Positions 9,801-21,800 of a DNA stretch of 64,000 nt are shown here, piece after piece. The DNA is from Siphonodentalium dalli (lineage: Eukaryota > Mollusca > Scaphopoda > Gadilida > Siphonodentaliidae): positions 128,693,123 through 128,757,122 of the forward strand of contig CP136069.1 in the NCBI GenBank assembly GCA_032622095.1. Direction: 5' to 3'. Position numbers and translations under genes: made by a program. The notes beneath the pieces are model-generated. The model saw only the letters and a program-made list of their open reading frames with translations. It was not told where the DNA came from and searched no databases. Numbering within the stretch: position 1 is the first letter of the stretch; each line of letters begins with the position of its first letter.

Positions 9801-12800
9801 CGGAGGTGATTGATGTTGCAATGGCAGAAGTATCGACGACAATGATAAAGTTGAACGAATTTGCCAAAATTGGCATAGAAGCGTCAATCACATTCGCATA
9901 CTGGTACGAATTCGTACACACAGATGCAACGTGGGGCGTCCGTGGTCAAAGAATCGTCACAGGCTTTCAACGGTGTAACGACGGATCAGGCTTTGGAGCA
10001 ATCAGTTAATAGAGAGTGCAAGAGTCGTGGTGGTGTCGTTGGCTTTACTCTCAGAAAAGGAGCCATGCAGAGTGAGGTGGATTTTGACCAGGCATGTATC
10101 TGGGGAGTATGCCTCTGCGATGAAAGCGCTTGTGAACGATAAGCCTGACAAGAGAAAACACGAGGAATTATCTCCTATCCAAGTTTTCCCAACATATTTA
10201 CTGGACTCGTTGCAAGCCAAAAAGTACAACATGTTGGCTGTGTGTTTGAGTAAGGCCAAGACCACTGCCACGGAATTATTCGCCCAAAGACTCTCTTCGG
10301 ATACTATACAGGTGAGCTTCTGGCAGAAGGTGCCTAATCCAAAGGCAGTGACCTTTGCTGATATGAAAAAGCCGATGATACCACAAGGCAAGACCATATC
10401 GTTGGATCCTGAGGTGTTGTTTAGAAGGTTGTTGATTGTCGCCAAAAACAGAGACTTTAGTATAAAGACTGTTTTAAAGCACGAACTGGCGACAGTACCG
10501 CCATCTCTTTTAAATCCAGATGGCACCTTTCGTAAAACCAACAAAGCTGATCTTGCTGCGAAGCTAGAATCACATTGTCCACAGATGAACTCCCTTCCAG
10601 ACCCAGCCACAGGAGTTAAAACAACGTATATCATCGATGCAATGGCGCTTCTCTGTACCCTATCAGACAACAACTTCACGACATTTGATGATCTCGCCGG
10701 CATTGTAATCAAACGACTGATATATCTGTGGAAGCAATCTGGGGTACAAGAAGTTATCCTTGTCTTCGATCGTTACGATCACGAAAAATCTGTGAAGAGT
10801 ATGGAACGACAAAGAAAGGCAAGTTCTGATCAAGGTCGCACGTATGCGGTCATGGGGACTCGACCAGTTCCAAATTACCGACGATTCCTCACACACGCTG
10901 AAAACAAGTCTTCCTTGGCAGCTTTCGTGTCCAACTACTTGGTTGAGAAATCGGTTAAATATCTAGATGAAGGAACTAAGCTCACGCTAGCAGGCGATTT
11001 CGAAGACCCTCTGCTAGTGAAGTGCGTGTATGCAGATGAATCGAAGGTCGCAACAGCGCTTTCGTCAGCACACGAAGAGGCGGATACGAGGATGATCTTT
11101 CATTGTGTTATGATTGCCAACAATGTAAATCGTATTGTAGTTAAGTGTGATGACACTGATGTAATGGTGCTCCTTGTATACTAAATGTCAAAGGGTCTTA
11201 TCAGAAGCACAGTTTTCATGAATGCTGGCCATGCTGTGAAAACCACCACACGTCATCGTTACGTGCCTATACATGACATAGCTAAAACCCTTGGTGGTGA
11301 CATCTGTTCTTGTCTACCTGCTATGCATGCATTAACTGGGTGCGACACGACAAGTTCTTTTTTCAAAGTGGGGAAGGAAACCGCCTTTTCAGTGCTCACG
11401 AAGAATGTCTCTGCATTAGGTACACTACGCCATTTCGGGACAAGCAGCACAAATCAGGAAGCCATTCAAATTGCAAGAAAATATGCTATGTGGTTTTATG
11501 TCAACGGAAAGCAGTTGGGCAAATTTGTCGACTTCGACGAAATTCGCTACCACCTTGCTTCCGCTTCTGATAAGGCAGCTGCAGCTCTGGACGACGACGC
11601 GTTTATGCAGCATGTTAAAATGGCCAAATACCAAACACACATCAGATCATTCTGGTGTCTGAGTCACACCTCTGATCCATTCACGTTGAGTCCAGAAGAC
11701 ATGGGGTGGCAAGTCGATGGGTCTATGGATCCCGTCATGTTTCTGAAAGATCCTGCACCAGCGGAAGTACGAGACCTGACTCATCTCTTTTGTGTGTACA
11801 AAGACTGCAGTTTGTCAGCTAAATGCAAATGCTTTGCTGCAGGCATGAAGTGCATCGATATATGTGGATGTTCGGCTGATTGTCCTAACAGCAGTGAACA
11901 CTCTGTAGATGTTTATGACAGCGACGATGATGTCCCATGAAAATGGTCTATTATTGATATGCCAGCTCTGAATGATAACACTCGTGTGCAAACTCTATGG
12001 GTTAATTTTGCGTTCAAGCAAGTTCATATGCCTATATTGTGGATGTTATATTGTACCTGGACATAGTTTGACTTGATTTTGGATTTTATTATTGTGGATC
12101 GCTAATCAGTTAAATGTGTCATTGACATTTTCAGTTTTCATTTAAAGTTGACAAAAATCGCATTTAGGGGAGGGTTAATAAATTAGGTTATACGGTGGCA
12201 ATACGAAACCCATCTTAATAATGCGCATGTTTTTATATTACCATATAAATGCAGAAAATTTTGCTATATAACACGCCGGAATTAATTGTACGGACACTGA
12301 TCACTCGCGGTTTACATTATGGATTAAGAGTGAAAAAATGGGAAATTTTATGAAACAAATCCCAAAACTGCGAGTTATGATAACCCGATGCCCTCAGGTT
12401 AGCTATTTATATCCTCTAAACAGAATGTATGTATGTTTTATGCAAAATTATATAAATTTCAGATAAAGATTTAGAATTTTCGAAATATCGTGTTTTTTCG
12501 CTGTTTTTACCATAAAATGCCGATTTTCATTTCTTGGCACTCGGTTTCGTCATCTGAGACACACATATTCGTTTACACAATGTTCCAGCGGTGATCTATG
12601 CGAAGTTTCAACTAGTTATACCCCCGGGAGGGGTATGTCAAAAACTAGAGACCTTTTCGGACTTGACCGCTACACTATTAGTTCAATTAATTGATTTGAA
12701 AGTGGTGCCAGGATTTTGTCAGTTCATGATAGGGGTAATAACTGCTCATGCATTCAAATTAATTGCTGCCATATGTTTGTAATTGATCATCTTTTACTAT

Positions 12801-15800
12801 TCTAGAAATTGGGGAGGACAGTCGTTTTGCACTCATGGATAATCTAAAATGCTATTTCGGTATTTGAGTTAGGAAACGTTCACTCATTTTACCTTTACTT
12901 GTACACTTTTCTGCGCATAATTATAATCACACAGACTTAACTGTCATACTCTTGTAGGCTCTTCTAAGACCACACGTCCAAAATCCAAGTCATGTTTGGT
13001 GACAACACCAGAGTGTGATGTTGATGATTTAGCTGATCTTCTGATTGTTAAACCAATGACACCAGGTTTATCCTTTAATTTTGGCATGGAAAAGAATATA
13101 TGTGGTTACATTAACATGCTTCAAAGACATTACATACTTACATGCACTACCATATTGCTTCAACTGCATGGGAAATGGCTGGTAGTAAGAACTAGTCTGA
13201 GTTTAGTGTGCCTGTCATTTGCAGAATGAAGTCCCCAGAGAATGAATTTACTGACGCTACCCCACATAACGCAGCCTTCATAATTGGCTATGGCAATCAG
13301 CATTGACGAAGCAATTTGCTGAAGCAAACTGGGCCACGGCATACTGTTGCCGTAGCGGATTGCCGAAGCCAAACAATCTGAATTAAGAGGGCTGATAACG
13401 TGCTAGTAAATTCTAAATTCACCAACTGGGACCTCATTCTGCTTATGGCCTCATATTCTCTGGAAGTTTCTTTATTATCAAATTTCTATTGAAACTCCTT
13501 CACATAGATTCCATTTCTTTTTTAGTTTAGTTTATCTACATGTATATCCCCAAATTGGCAGACGACACATTGCATAATCGAGGTTCCCAATGGGTGTACA
13601 TCACAATATTCACCATTTGGGAACTTCAATCTGAGTCTATGTCTCCCATAGCAGATGAGGCCATGCAGAATCAAGTCCCCAGAAGATGAATTTGGTGATA
13701 CTAGACCACTATGCGTGATAGCATCACTAAATTCACCCTCTGGGGACCTCATTCTGCAAATGACAGGCACACTCAACTCAGGCTTGAGTAATAATACACC
13801 ATTGAATAAATATCAATTTTTGTACATCTTCAGTTGTGTCTGTGGCTTTGAAATCAGATCAATTGAACCCATAACATATGCTATTGTCATCATCCATCAA
13901 ACCTGAACCAGGAACTAATTTAATGCATGTGAGACAATTGTGTTTGAAGTCTCTTTTCAAGAGAAACATTGTATGTGGGGCATGATTTGAATCTTACCAC
14001 TTAAAGTTACCAAGAATCAAGCTTATATAATCATCATCCATGATCTAACCTGGGTCATTGTCACATAACTTCTGTTAATATATAACACAAACTAGATTTG
14101 TATCCAGTTACATCATTAGCATGCCTTTCTAAATTTGTGACTGCATTGTCACTACTGCAGAAGTTCATCAAATGCCGCCATGATCACATTGCAGCAATGT
14201 TGCCACTAGCTCGTACATATTATATAATAATGATAGGAGACCACCACAGTGCAAAATTTATGCCAATCAACTGGAAGGAATTAAAGGAAGCAGAAATGTC
14301 CAGTACAATGTCCCACAATAAACACTGATTGGTGACCTTTATCATAGTGTGCAGTGATGCAGCACAAAAGTATCAACGCAATGCAAGAAGACCACATTTA
14401 GTATAGATGCTGAAAATTAATTAGTCACTATATATGGCTATAATAATAATAATGGTGCTTATATAGTGCCTATCCCTGTGAGGACCCTAAGCGCTTCACA
14501 TTATTACCACAACTCCATTGTGATGCCTTGTCATTGGTTTACCATGTGATCGATCATGTGACTATACTAGTATTCTGATCATCTTATGTTTACATGTGAA
14601 TGTTTGTTCCCTGACATTCCGTCGGATGACTAGAGTAATGACCCTCATCCGTCCTGTGTTTCCAGTCAATTTTATTTAAACTTGGCACAGATGTCAACCA
14701 GCATGGGAACCTGCACACCTGTGATTTTGAGTTCAGTTTTTTATTTGAGAGTTATTGACCCTTTCTCGACACATTGAAGATGTGCAACATATTTAATGAA
14801 TATGCACTTTGTATCATATTGTTGTAATCAATTCCTCTACAGTTTGTAGTTTAGGGATCTGAAACCCATATAACATTCAGAGCTGCTGAACAAAGCTAAA
14901 TTATGCCATTAATTTTGTTTTTGCCTGGGCGATGTTGGGAAGACGGCCATTATGTCACACCACCGCCCAGATTATGTATTTGTATTGTATTTTCTACCAA
15001 TATTTTTGTAAATCCTATTGCATATGTACATGCTTTATCCAATAAATTATCTATCTATAACCTTCAAAACTGCCTCCTTCGTCGGGGGACATTTTGTCAG
15101 CGACCTTTTATTTTGATCGTTATAATATTAAAATTTGCAACCAAATGTAAATATTGGTATATTCAAAGAAAATAATAATATTTGTTCAGGATCACAATCC
15201 TTTTAGGTTGCCTATGGGCTCTATCTCTCTGGGCTTAACCAAATGATAACTCATCCTATTGGCAGTGATGGCACACATGGTGGACACAAATAAAATCCAT
15301 ATTAATCCATAGATAATGGGCAAATTTGGGACAAATATCTGTGAACTATTAGCACATGAGTCAATTTCCCATTTCTCAGGCCAAATACATTTTTATTTTG
15401 CTTACACGCAGTATTTAATTTGATATTTTATTTCTGGGGCTCATACAAACCTCAACATCAACTATCTCTGGGTTTAATAATAAACAAATGTCAGTTGCCC
15501 ATGGCCATTATTACCCGTACAGATGACAATTAAAGTAAGTCAATAAATTCCAAGTGTTTATTTTGTCAAAAATCATCCAATAAGGCATCAATGACACCTT
15601 TGTCACTGAGTTTGCAGCTGCAATACATCATAGTTACCAATTATGCTATAAATTAATCAGAAATTTTATTCGTGTTAAATGTGTCAGTTCAATCTAACTA
15701 GATTCACTTTTATAAAAAACCTACGACAGTTATTTCCCAAAAATTTGGACTTGGGGGGAAAAAAGGTTGCATGCACTGGGTTTTGACACCACGCGCACAG

Positions 15801-18800
15801 GCTTGTGAAACAGGAATACACTTTGTGTGGCCTTACTGGTACAGTAATGCCCAAAGTAATTGACCACTTAACCACAGCAGAATTATGGGTAATTTTTCAG
15901 GATTTAGTCGGAAATATGGCTTGTTGCCATTCATCGGAAAGCTCTCCGACTAAATCCTGAAAAATTACCCATAATTATGCTGTGGTTAAGTGGTCAATTA
16001 CTTTGGGAATTACTGGTAGTTGTTTGCACAGTTTTAAAACGAAAGTTAATTGCTCATCACTAAACTGCATGTTCCGGATATTTGCCTGACAACCATTTCA
16101 TTGACAAAAATACTGTTTTTCCTGTCAACTTGCATGAAGATCTTTTAGTATTTAATATATATGCATACAAAATATTATCAAAAATATCTTCTCAGTGAAG
16201 CAATAAACTTGAACAAAGGTGAGAACTTTCTTCACTTTCTGTGGTGACATGAACTGGGTATTATGACGCTCAGTGAAGTAATAATCTTGAACAAAGGTGA
16301 CAAACTTTCTTCACTTTCTGTGGTGACATGAACTGGGTATTATAACATTTATATTTATATCATTATGATTATAGCATCTGTCAGCAATGACCTTTTCATT
16401 GCTTTGATAGCACTGTAGTAAACAAACGGCGGTGGATTGTAGCCCATATTTGATATATATATATATATATGTGTTATATACACAGTGTGTTTGTATTCAT
16501 TCATGCAGTAGTTCATATCGGCAGTTTTCATGGCCATAATAGCGAGGAGGCGACCTTGGTCGCTGAGTCGATATGTGGCTACGAAAACTACCTGAGTCAT
16601 GATACATGAATCGATACAAACACATATTGTAACAAGTTTATCTACCATTTGTGTGACAGAATCCACTGCACAAATTACATTTTAAGAGTTTTTTTAAATG
16701 CCAAAATCGTTGTTCGACGATGAGCTATCTTGAGTAAATTCTCCCAATCTTCAAATGTAACAGTGTCACATGATTATATGTGCAAAAGAATATATGTTGA
16801 AATGTTGTTTTAGTTTTTCATGCGATAGTGTAATGTCAGTTCATTCATGATTTTGACCAGTCAATTATGCCATGTGCGCCTTGTACCACAACTGCAGTTT
16901 TGATACAGATGTTTTTATCGCCAATTCGTTATCGACAATTTTATCAGGGAATTTTATAGGAAACGGTAAATATCAGAGATTACACTCCATAATTTTTATT
17001 TCTTTTCACAGTTTCCAGGAAGAAAGTTGACTGGAACAAGGATACAAAATTAACATCAACAACATTTGATGAACTATGGGATGACCCAGGTGCTAAGCCG
17101 GTAGTTGCAACATCTCCAACAAAATCAAAGCCACAGACAACCAAACACGCATGGGCTAACATTGGAATGGAGGTATGTGTGCAACTGAATACAACAAATT
17201 AGAAGGGAAAGCCTGGTTTGAAAAGTCTGAGATTGGTTAAAATCAATATTAAACGGACATGGATCATTCAAAACCCAAAATTGTGTATAGATAATTTGGT
17301 AAAAGGTATCTCAAAACATAATTACGTGGAAGATTTCTGAGCAAACGTTGATATACATGTGTTGCGCTGATATACGTGTCTTGTTTCTTACATTTATCTA
17401 TAAATTTGAGATTTTTTGTTTGTGCCTATTTGAATTATTTAATCAGTGCAGGCCCCAAGCTAGAAGGCGACTCGGGCGAAGATCTTGCCTTCAAGTCGGC
17501 GACTTCGCCCTCGAATGTCTGCAAGGCGAAAACGAAGTCGCCTTCCAAATTTGACCAAACTTGTGTGGGATTTACCGGTGGAAATTTTACTTGTTTTGCC
17601 AAAAAATATATTAGAATATATCTGTCATAATGTTGTTCCATCTTGTCTGTCTCTCCAATACGGGCCCCATCTATTTGAAGTCTTAAGAATATCAAGTAAC
17701 AGTTATTATAATGATATCAAATGAAATGATTATGTAACATAGCCGGGAGACCAATTATATATAGCATACAATGGGTTTACAACATCCCCATTGTTCATTA
17801 ATCAACAACCACTATTCAATGTAATGACCGGTCGCTATTCACTGGTATTCACATTGTCATTGAAACCCCTTGATTCCAGTGCAGTCACGGGCTTCAATGA
17901 CGTTGTATCTATCAGCCGACATCAGAAAAAAAAAAACACTTGTCACAATCAGTGTCAATGTACTTTAGTCTAGCAGTAAACCAATGCAGTGTTACGTCAT
18001 GTCACGTGCTGTTATGCATGCTTTATTTCCTTCAGTGGTATTGTGTTTACAGTACCACTCAAAACAATATGGTGCAGTGAAATGAAAAGCACTTCCTCAG
18101 ACAGAGATTGTCTCATGTTGGATTCTTATAATGATATTTTATTAATTGGATAGGGAATAAATAAATAGTAACAACTATTAATATTTTAATTGTTTTTATT
18201 TGTAAATAAACATTTTGTTGGTGAAGACCTTGTTTTGAGGTGAACGGTTACGCACTCTTCATCGCGGCGACTGCCAAAACACACCTGTGTTCCCTAGTTG
18301 TAGCTGAGAATTCAGCAGTTGTAGGCCAGAATTCAGCCCCCTATTGATTTACCAATACCTTTGTACATTGCATAAGATGCATGCACATTTGGAGGGGAAA
18401 TACTGGGTCAAAAAGTAGCGACTTATAGACAGAAATCTATGGTAAATCGTTATTTTTAAATTAATAAGTGTTTCTTATGTTTTTTTAAGTCTCCCCACTT
18501 CTCCCTATTTTGGACTGAAGTCTCCCTAAAATCTCTAGAGGGAGAAGTCACTTCGCCCTGTCATCAACCCCTAGCTTGGGCCCTGAATCAGTATTCGTGT
18601 AAAAATTTCACCTGTAGATCTTGGGGAAGAAAATCTAGAGCTGTCTTCATCCTGAAACATTTATGGTACTGTACTACAAATAAATTGATGATTAAATTAA
18701 AGAGAAAGCATTTTTCAATAGTTTCATGTGATGATAATGCAATATACCTTTTCTGTACAGCCGCTCTTTATGCCGATTCCAGAATTTTAATGAATAGAAA

Positions 18801-21800
18801 ATGGCAAAATATTTGCTTGGGGTCCAATTCTTGTGTTTGAAGTTGTATATTTTATGACTTAAAAAAGCGTCTTTCTGGGACATACAATGCTCATAGAAAG
18901 GCAGTTATTTATCGACCTATTAGATACCATGAATAATTCAAAAGTGTATATATTGGAGCGCAAGCCGCCATGTGGCTTTAAGTTAATTAAGTACTGTTCA
19001 AATGGCTACATTGCAACCTTATATTGTGCTGTTATATTGCATTGTTCCTGATGTTGTCTGTATTTTGCCATGTTGCATGTTGTATTTTAAAGAAGAGTTT
19101 TGATTGTTACTGACTCGTTCGAAATTGGAATAAATTTGATACTGCCGACCAATCTAGCTATCTGTTACCAGTATGAATAAATTCTAATTTTCCATTGACG
19201 TCAGCTACAAACTGATAAAGAATATTCCAAAAAAGAATAGTGTTCTGTTTCTCAGACAATATATTTATTTCCAAAAGCAGCAAACAGGCAGGTTTCTATA
19301 TTTATATTTTTATCCAATTTCTGCAATCTAATGCTGTATGAATTTTTAGATGAGGCTTTTTGAATAAAAACCCCAAAATGTCTCGATCTCGTGGTCCAAG
19401 TATTGATTATGTTTTATTTAATTTAAAATTGAGGAACTCACCATTGGTATAATAGGAAAGATTGAGTGATAACAATTATTGTATTATTATTTATGTTGGT
19501 TTATGTTACAGTTCATAGTTATAGTCTTATATAGTGAGCTGACTAAGTTGATGTCTTTAATTATCCCCCGCCCAAAGAATTTTGGCTAGGGATATAGTAA
19601 TGGGTTCCGTCTGTCCTTCTGTGAACATTTCTTTTTGGTGATTTGATTTGATGAAATATATGGGCTTCGCAAGAGTCTAATTTTTACTTTTAATATGTTG
19701 AGGAATACTCCTTAACCTTTCACTGCTGAGTGACGTGTGCTGGACGTTGACGTTCTGGCCATTTTGTAAAGGAAAAATATAATGGGAATGTCGCGAAAAG
19801 CATACAACTGAGTTCATGCAAAAGGTGTTATCATACACAATCCTAGTAGATCATACATTGTTTGAAATGACTAGATATACTTGTTTCAAAATTCCCATTA
19901 TGAAAGATGGCTGCCTGCTAGTGCGCTGATATACATGTAGGTCTGTACTCAGTACTGACGTATAGCAGCCAAAAGGTTAACCATTTCTATACTAAATACT
20001 CATTGACGAGTAGTTCCCTCAGGAATTGTTCAGATAATAAGTTCAACAAATGACCTTTTATTTCCCTTCAATAAATAGGTCTCCTTTTGTACATGTTTTA
20101 TCTGTCATCTGCGTATTTTTCCTGAAAACCCCTCCAGATGAATAGTAGACTATTAAAATGTAAACTTTTATAACTGAGTGGGAGAATTCATTCAGTATAG
20201 AAAGGGTTAATAATGACAAAGCATCACCAATACATCTGAGCAACTGATGGAAGGAACTTGTTAGTCTCCATCCTGTCCAGAGAAATATCTCCAAATCGCT
20301 GTTTTATAAATATGCAGGGAGAAGAAAACATTTACAGCAATGGCGTTTACACAGGTCCAAGAAGACGACGCAACATGAAAGGGGAAGATTTAGTCGCCGA
20401 CGAAATGATTGTATCATCGTGTGTCAGAGACGAGAAAGAAGAACAAGGAACTCTACCTATGAAAAGGTAAAAACCACCTGCATAGTTTTTATATGTTAGC
20501 TAAAGTGAAACAAGTCACAACAACTAAAATCATTGGTTGACCAGCAATGAGTACTGAGTGGATCATTGGTTGACCAGCAATGAGTACTGAGTGGATCATT
20601 GGTTGACCAGCAATGAGTACTGAGTGGATCATTGGTTGACCAGCAATGAGTACTGAGTGGATCATTGGTTGACCAGCAATGAGTCCTGAGTGGATCATTG
20701 GTAGACCAGCAATGAGTCCTGAGTGGATCATTGGTAGACCAGCAATGAGTCCTGAGTGGATCATTGGTAGACCAGCAATGAGTCCTGAGTGGATCATTGG
20801 TAGACCAGCAATGAGTCCTGAGTGGATCATTGGTAGACCAGCAATGAGTCCTGAGTGGATCATTGGTAGACCAGCAATGAGTCCTGAGTGGATCATTGGT
20901 AGACCAGCAATGAGTCCTGAGTGGATCATTGGTAGACCAGCAATGAGTCCTGAGTGGATCATTGGTAGACCAGCAATGAGTACTGAGTGGATCATTGGTT
21001 GACCAGCAATGAGTACTGAGTGGATTTTCTTATTCAATTCAAAAAGTATTGAAAAATGAGTACTATAAATGGGTCTATATACATAATTTGGACCAACACA
21101 TTATGTACAGCTTTAATAAATGCTGAGGGAATAAATAGATAGAACGACACAAGTGTGTGAACTGGTTAATGTTATTGCATGAGTTTGTTGTGATACAATG
21201 GTAAAACGAGAATCTCGTAGGTTTGAGTTTTACCTTACGGCATGACAAACGTTTACAATAACATTAACATGTTCACACAACTGTGTTTTTATATGTATAG
21301 TTCATACTCTCAAGATTGTAGCTGTAACACACGTTTTCTAAAATTTATGTAGATATTGTTTTATTTAATTGAACAAACGTGTGCTTTATGTAGACTATAC
21401 CTCATAATTTAGTGAAGAAATTGACATCGCCAATGACGTTGATGTAGTCTGTTTGTATTTCTCAAGAACAATGCGAAATGTTAAATTGAAATCTTCTTTA
21501 ATTTGCTGTATCTCGTAAATAAACGAATGGGTGTGCAATAAAAATATTATCCAATCAAACAGTAGTTGTTCTACATTTTAGTGTGAGAGCGAAATATTTA
21601 GATTTAATTATATGCTCTATATCTTAGTGTGAGAGTGAACGAGTTAGATTTAATTATATGCTCTATATTTTAGTGTGAGAGCGAATGAGTTAGATTTAAT
21701 TATATGCTCTATAGTTTATGCTCTATATTTTAGTGTAAGAGCAAATGAGTTAGATTTAATTATATGCTCTATATCTTAGTGTGAGAGTGAACGAGTTAGA

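Larger units (their letters stand above)
8545..11940 (+). pseudogene. broken FEN/XPG-like nuclease-fold protein with CXC C-terminus
   Basis: Seen: homologous-looking blocks run in order through three frames: 8607-8984, 9001-9656, 9657-9925, 9950-10065, 10070-11181 and 11185-11940. Breaks are a TAG at 8604, frame changes near 8970, 9640 (a 19-bp duplication at 9619-9656), 9935 and 10070, and a TAA at 11182. Blocks such as ALEQSVNRECKSRGGVVG, HEEADTRM and ALTGCDTTSSFF are the signature of a repetitive, uncharacterised protein family found in cnidarians, molluscs and fishes. Inference: the order YIIDAMA (10624), VFDRYD..SVKSMERQRK (10760), HEEADTRM (11071), CDDTDVMVLL (11146) and GCDTTSSFFKVGKETAF (11338) mirrors the Asp box, arginine region, EAEA box, DxD box and helix-turn-helix of FEN1/XPG nucleases. 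The C-terminus (11791-11889) is a CXC cysteine cluster. It is intronless. Confidence 0.7.
5115..12680. mobile_element. 7560-bp DNA transposon with TIRs and TTA duplication
   Basis: Seen: the left end reads TTA then TAGTGTAGCGGTCAA (5115-5132); the right end is its reverse complement followed by TTA (12663-12680). Further in, both ends share 'acccctcccggrggtataact' (minus a base) and 'tagttgaa/tacttgaa' after a short indel, so the inverted ends run about 55-75 bp and are diverged. Inside lie a minus-strand THAP-like ORF and a plus-strand FEN-like/CXC pseudogene. A TTA duplication is usual for PIF/Harbinger, but the boundary could also be read as TA with a TIR of GTGTAGCGG. No DDE transposase was recognised. 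The element sits in intron 2 of the host gene. Confidence 0.75.

Noticed and set aside
5118-12677. CACTA (En/Spm) assignment of the large element
   Set aside because: Its ends read TAGTG...CACTA, the reverse orientation of true CACTA elements, so the resemblance is accidental.
16355-16666. 103-aa minus-strand ORF
   Set aside because: It runs through a (TA)n microsatellite and shows no domain features.
20489-21037. 182-aa minus and 107-aa plus repetitive ORFs
   Set aside because: Both are by-products of a 33-bp satellite whose length is divisible by three, and lie in an intron.
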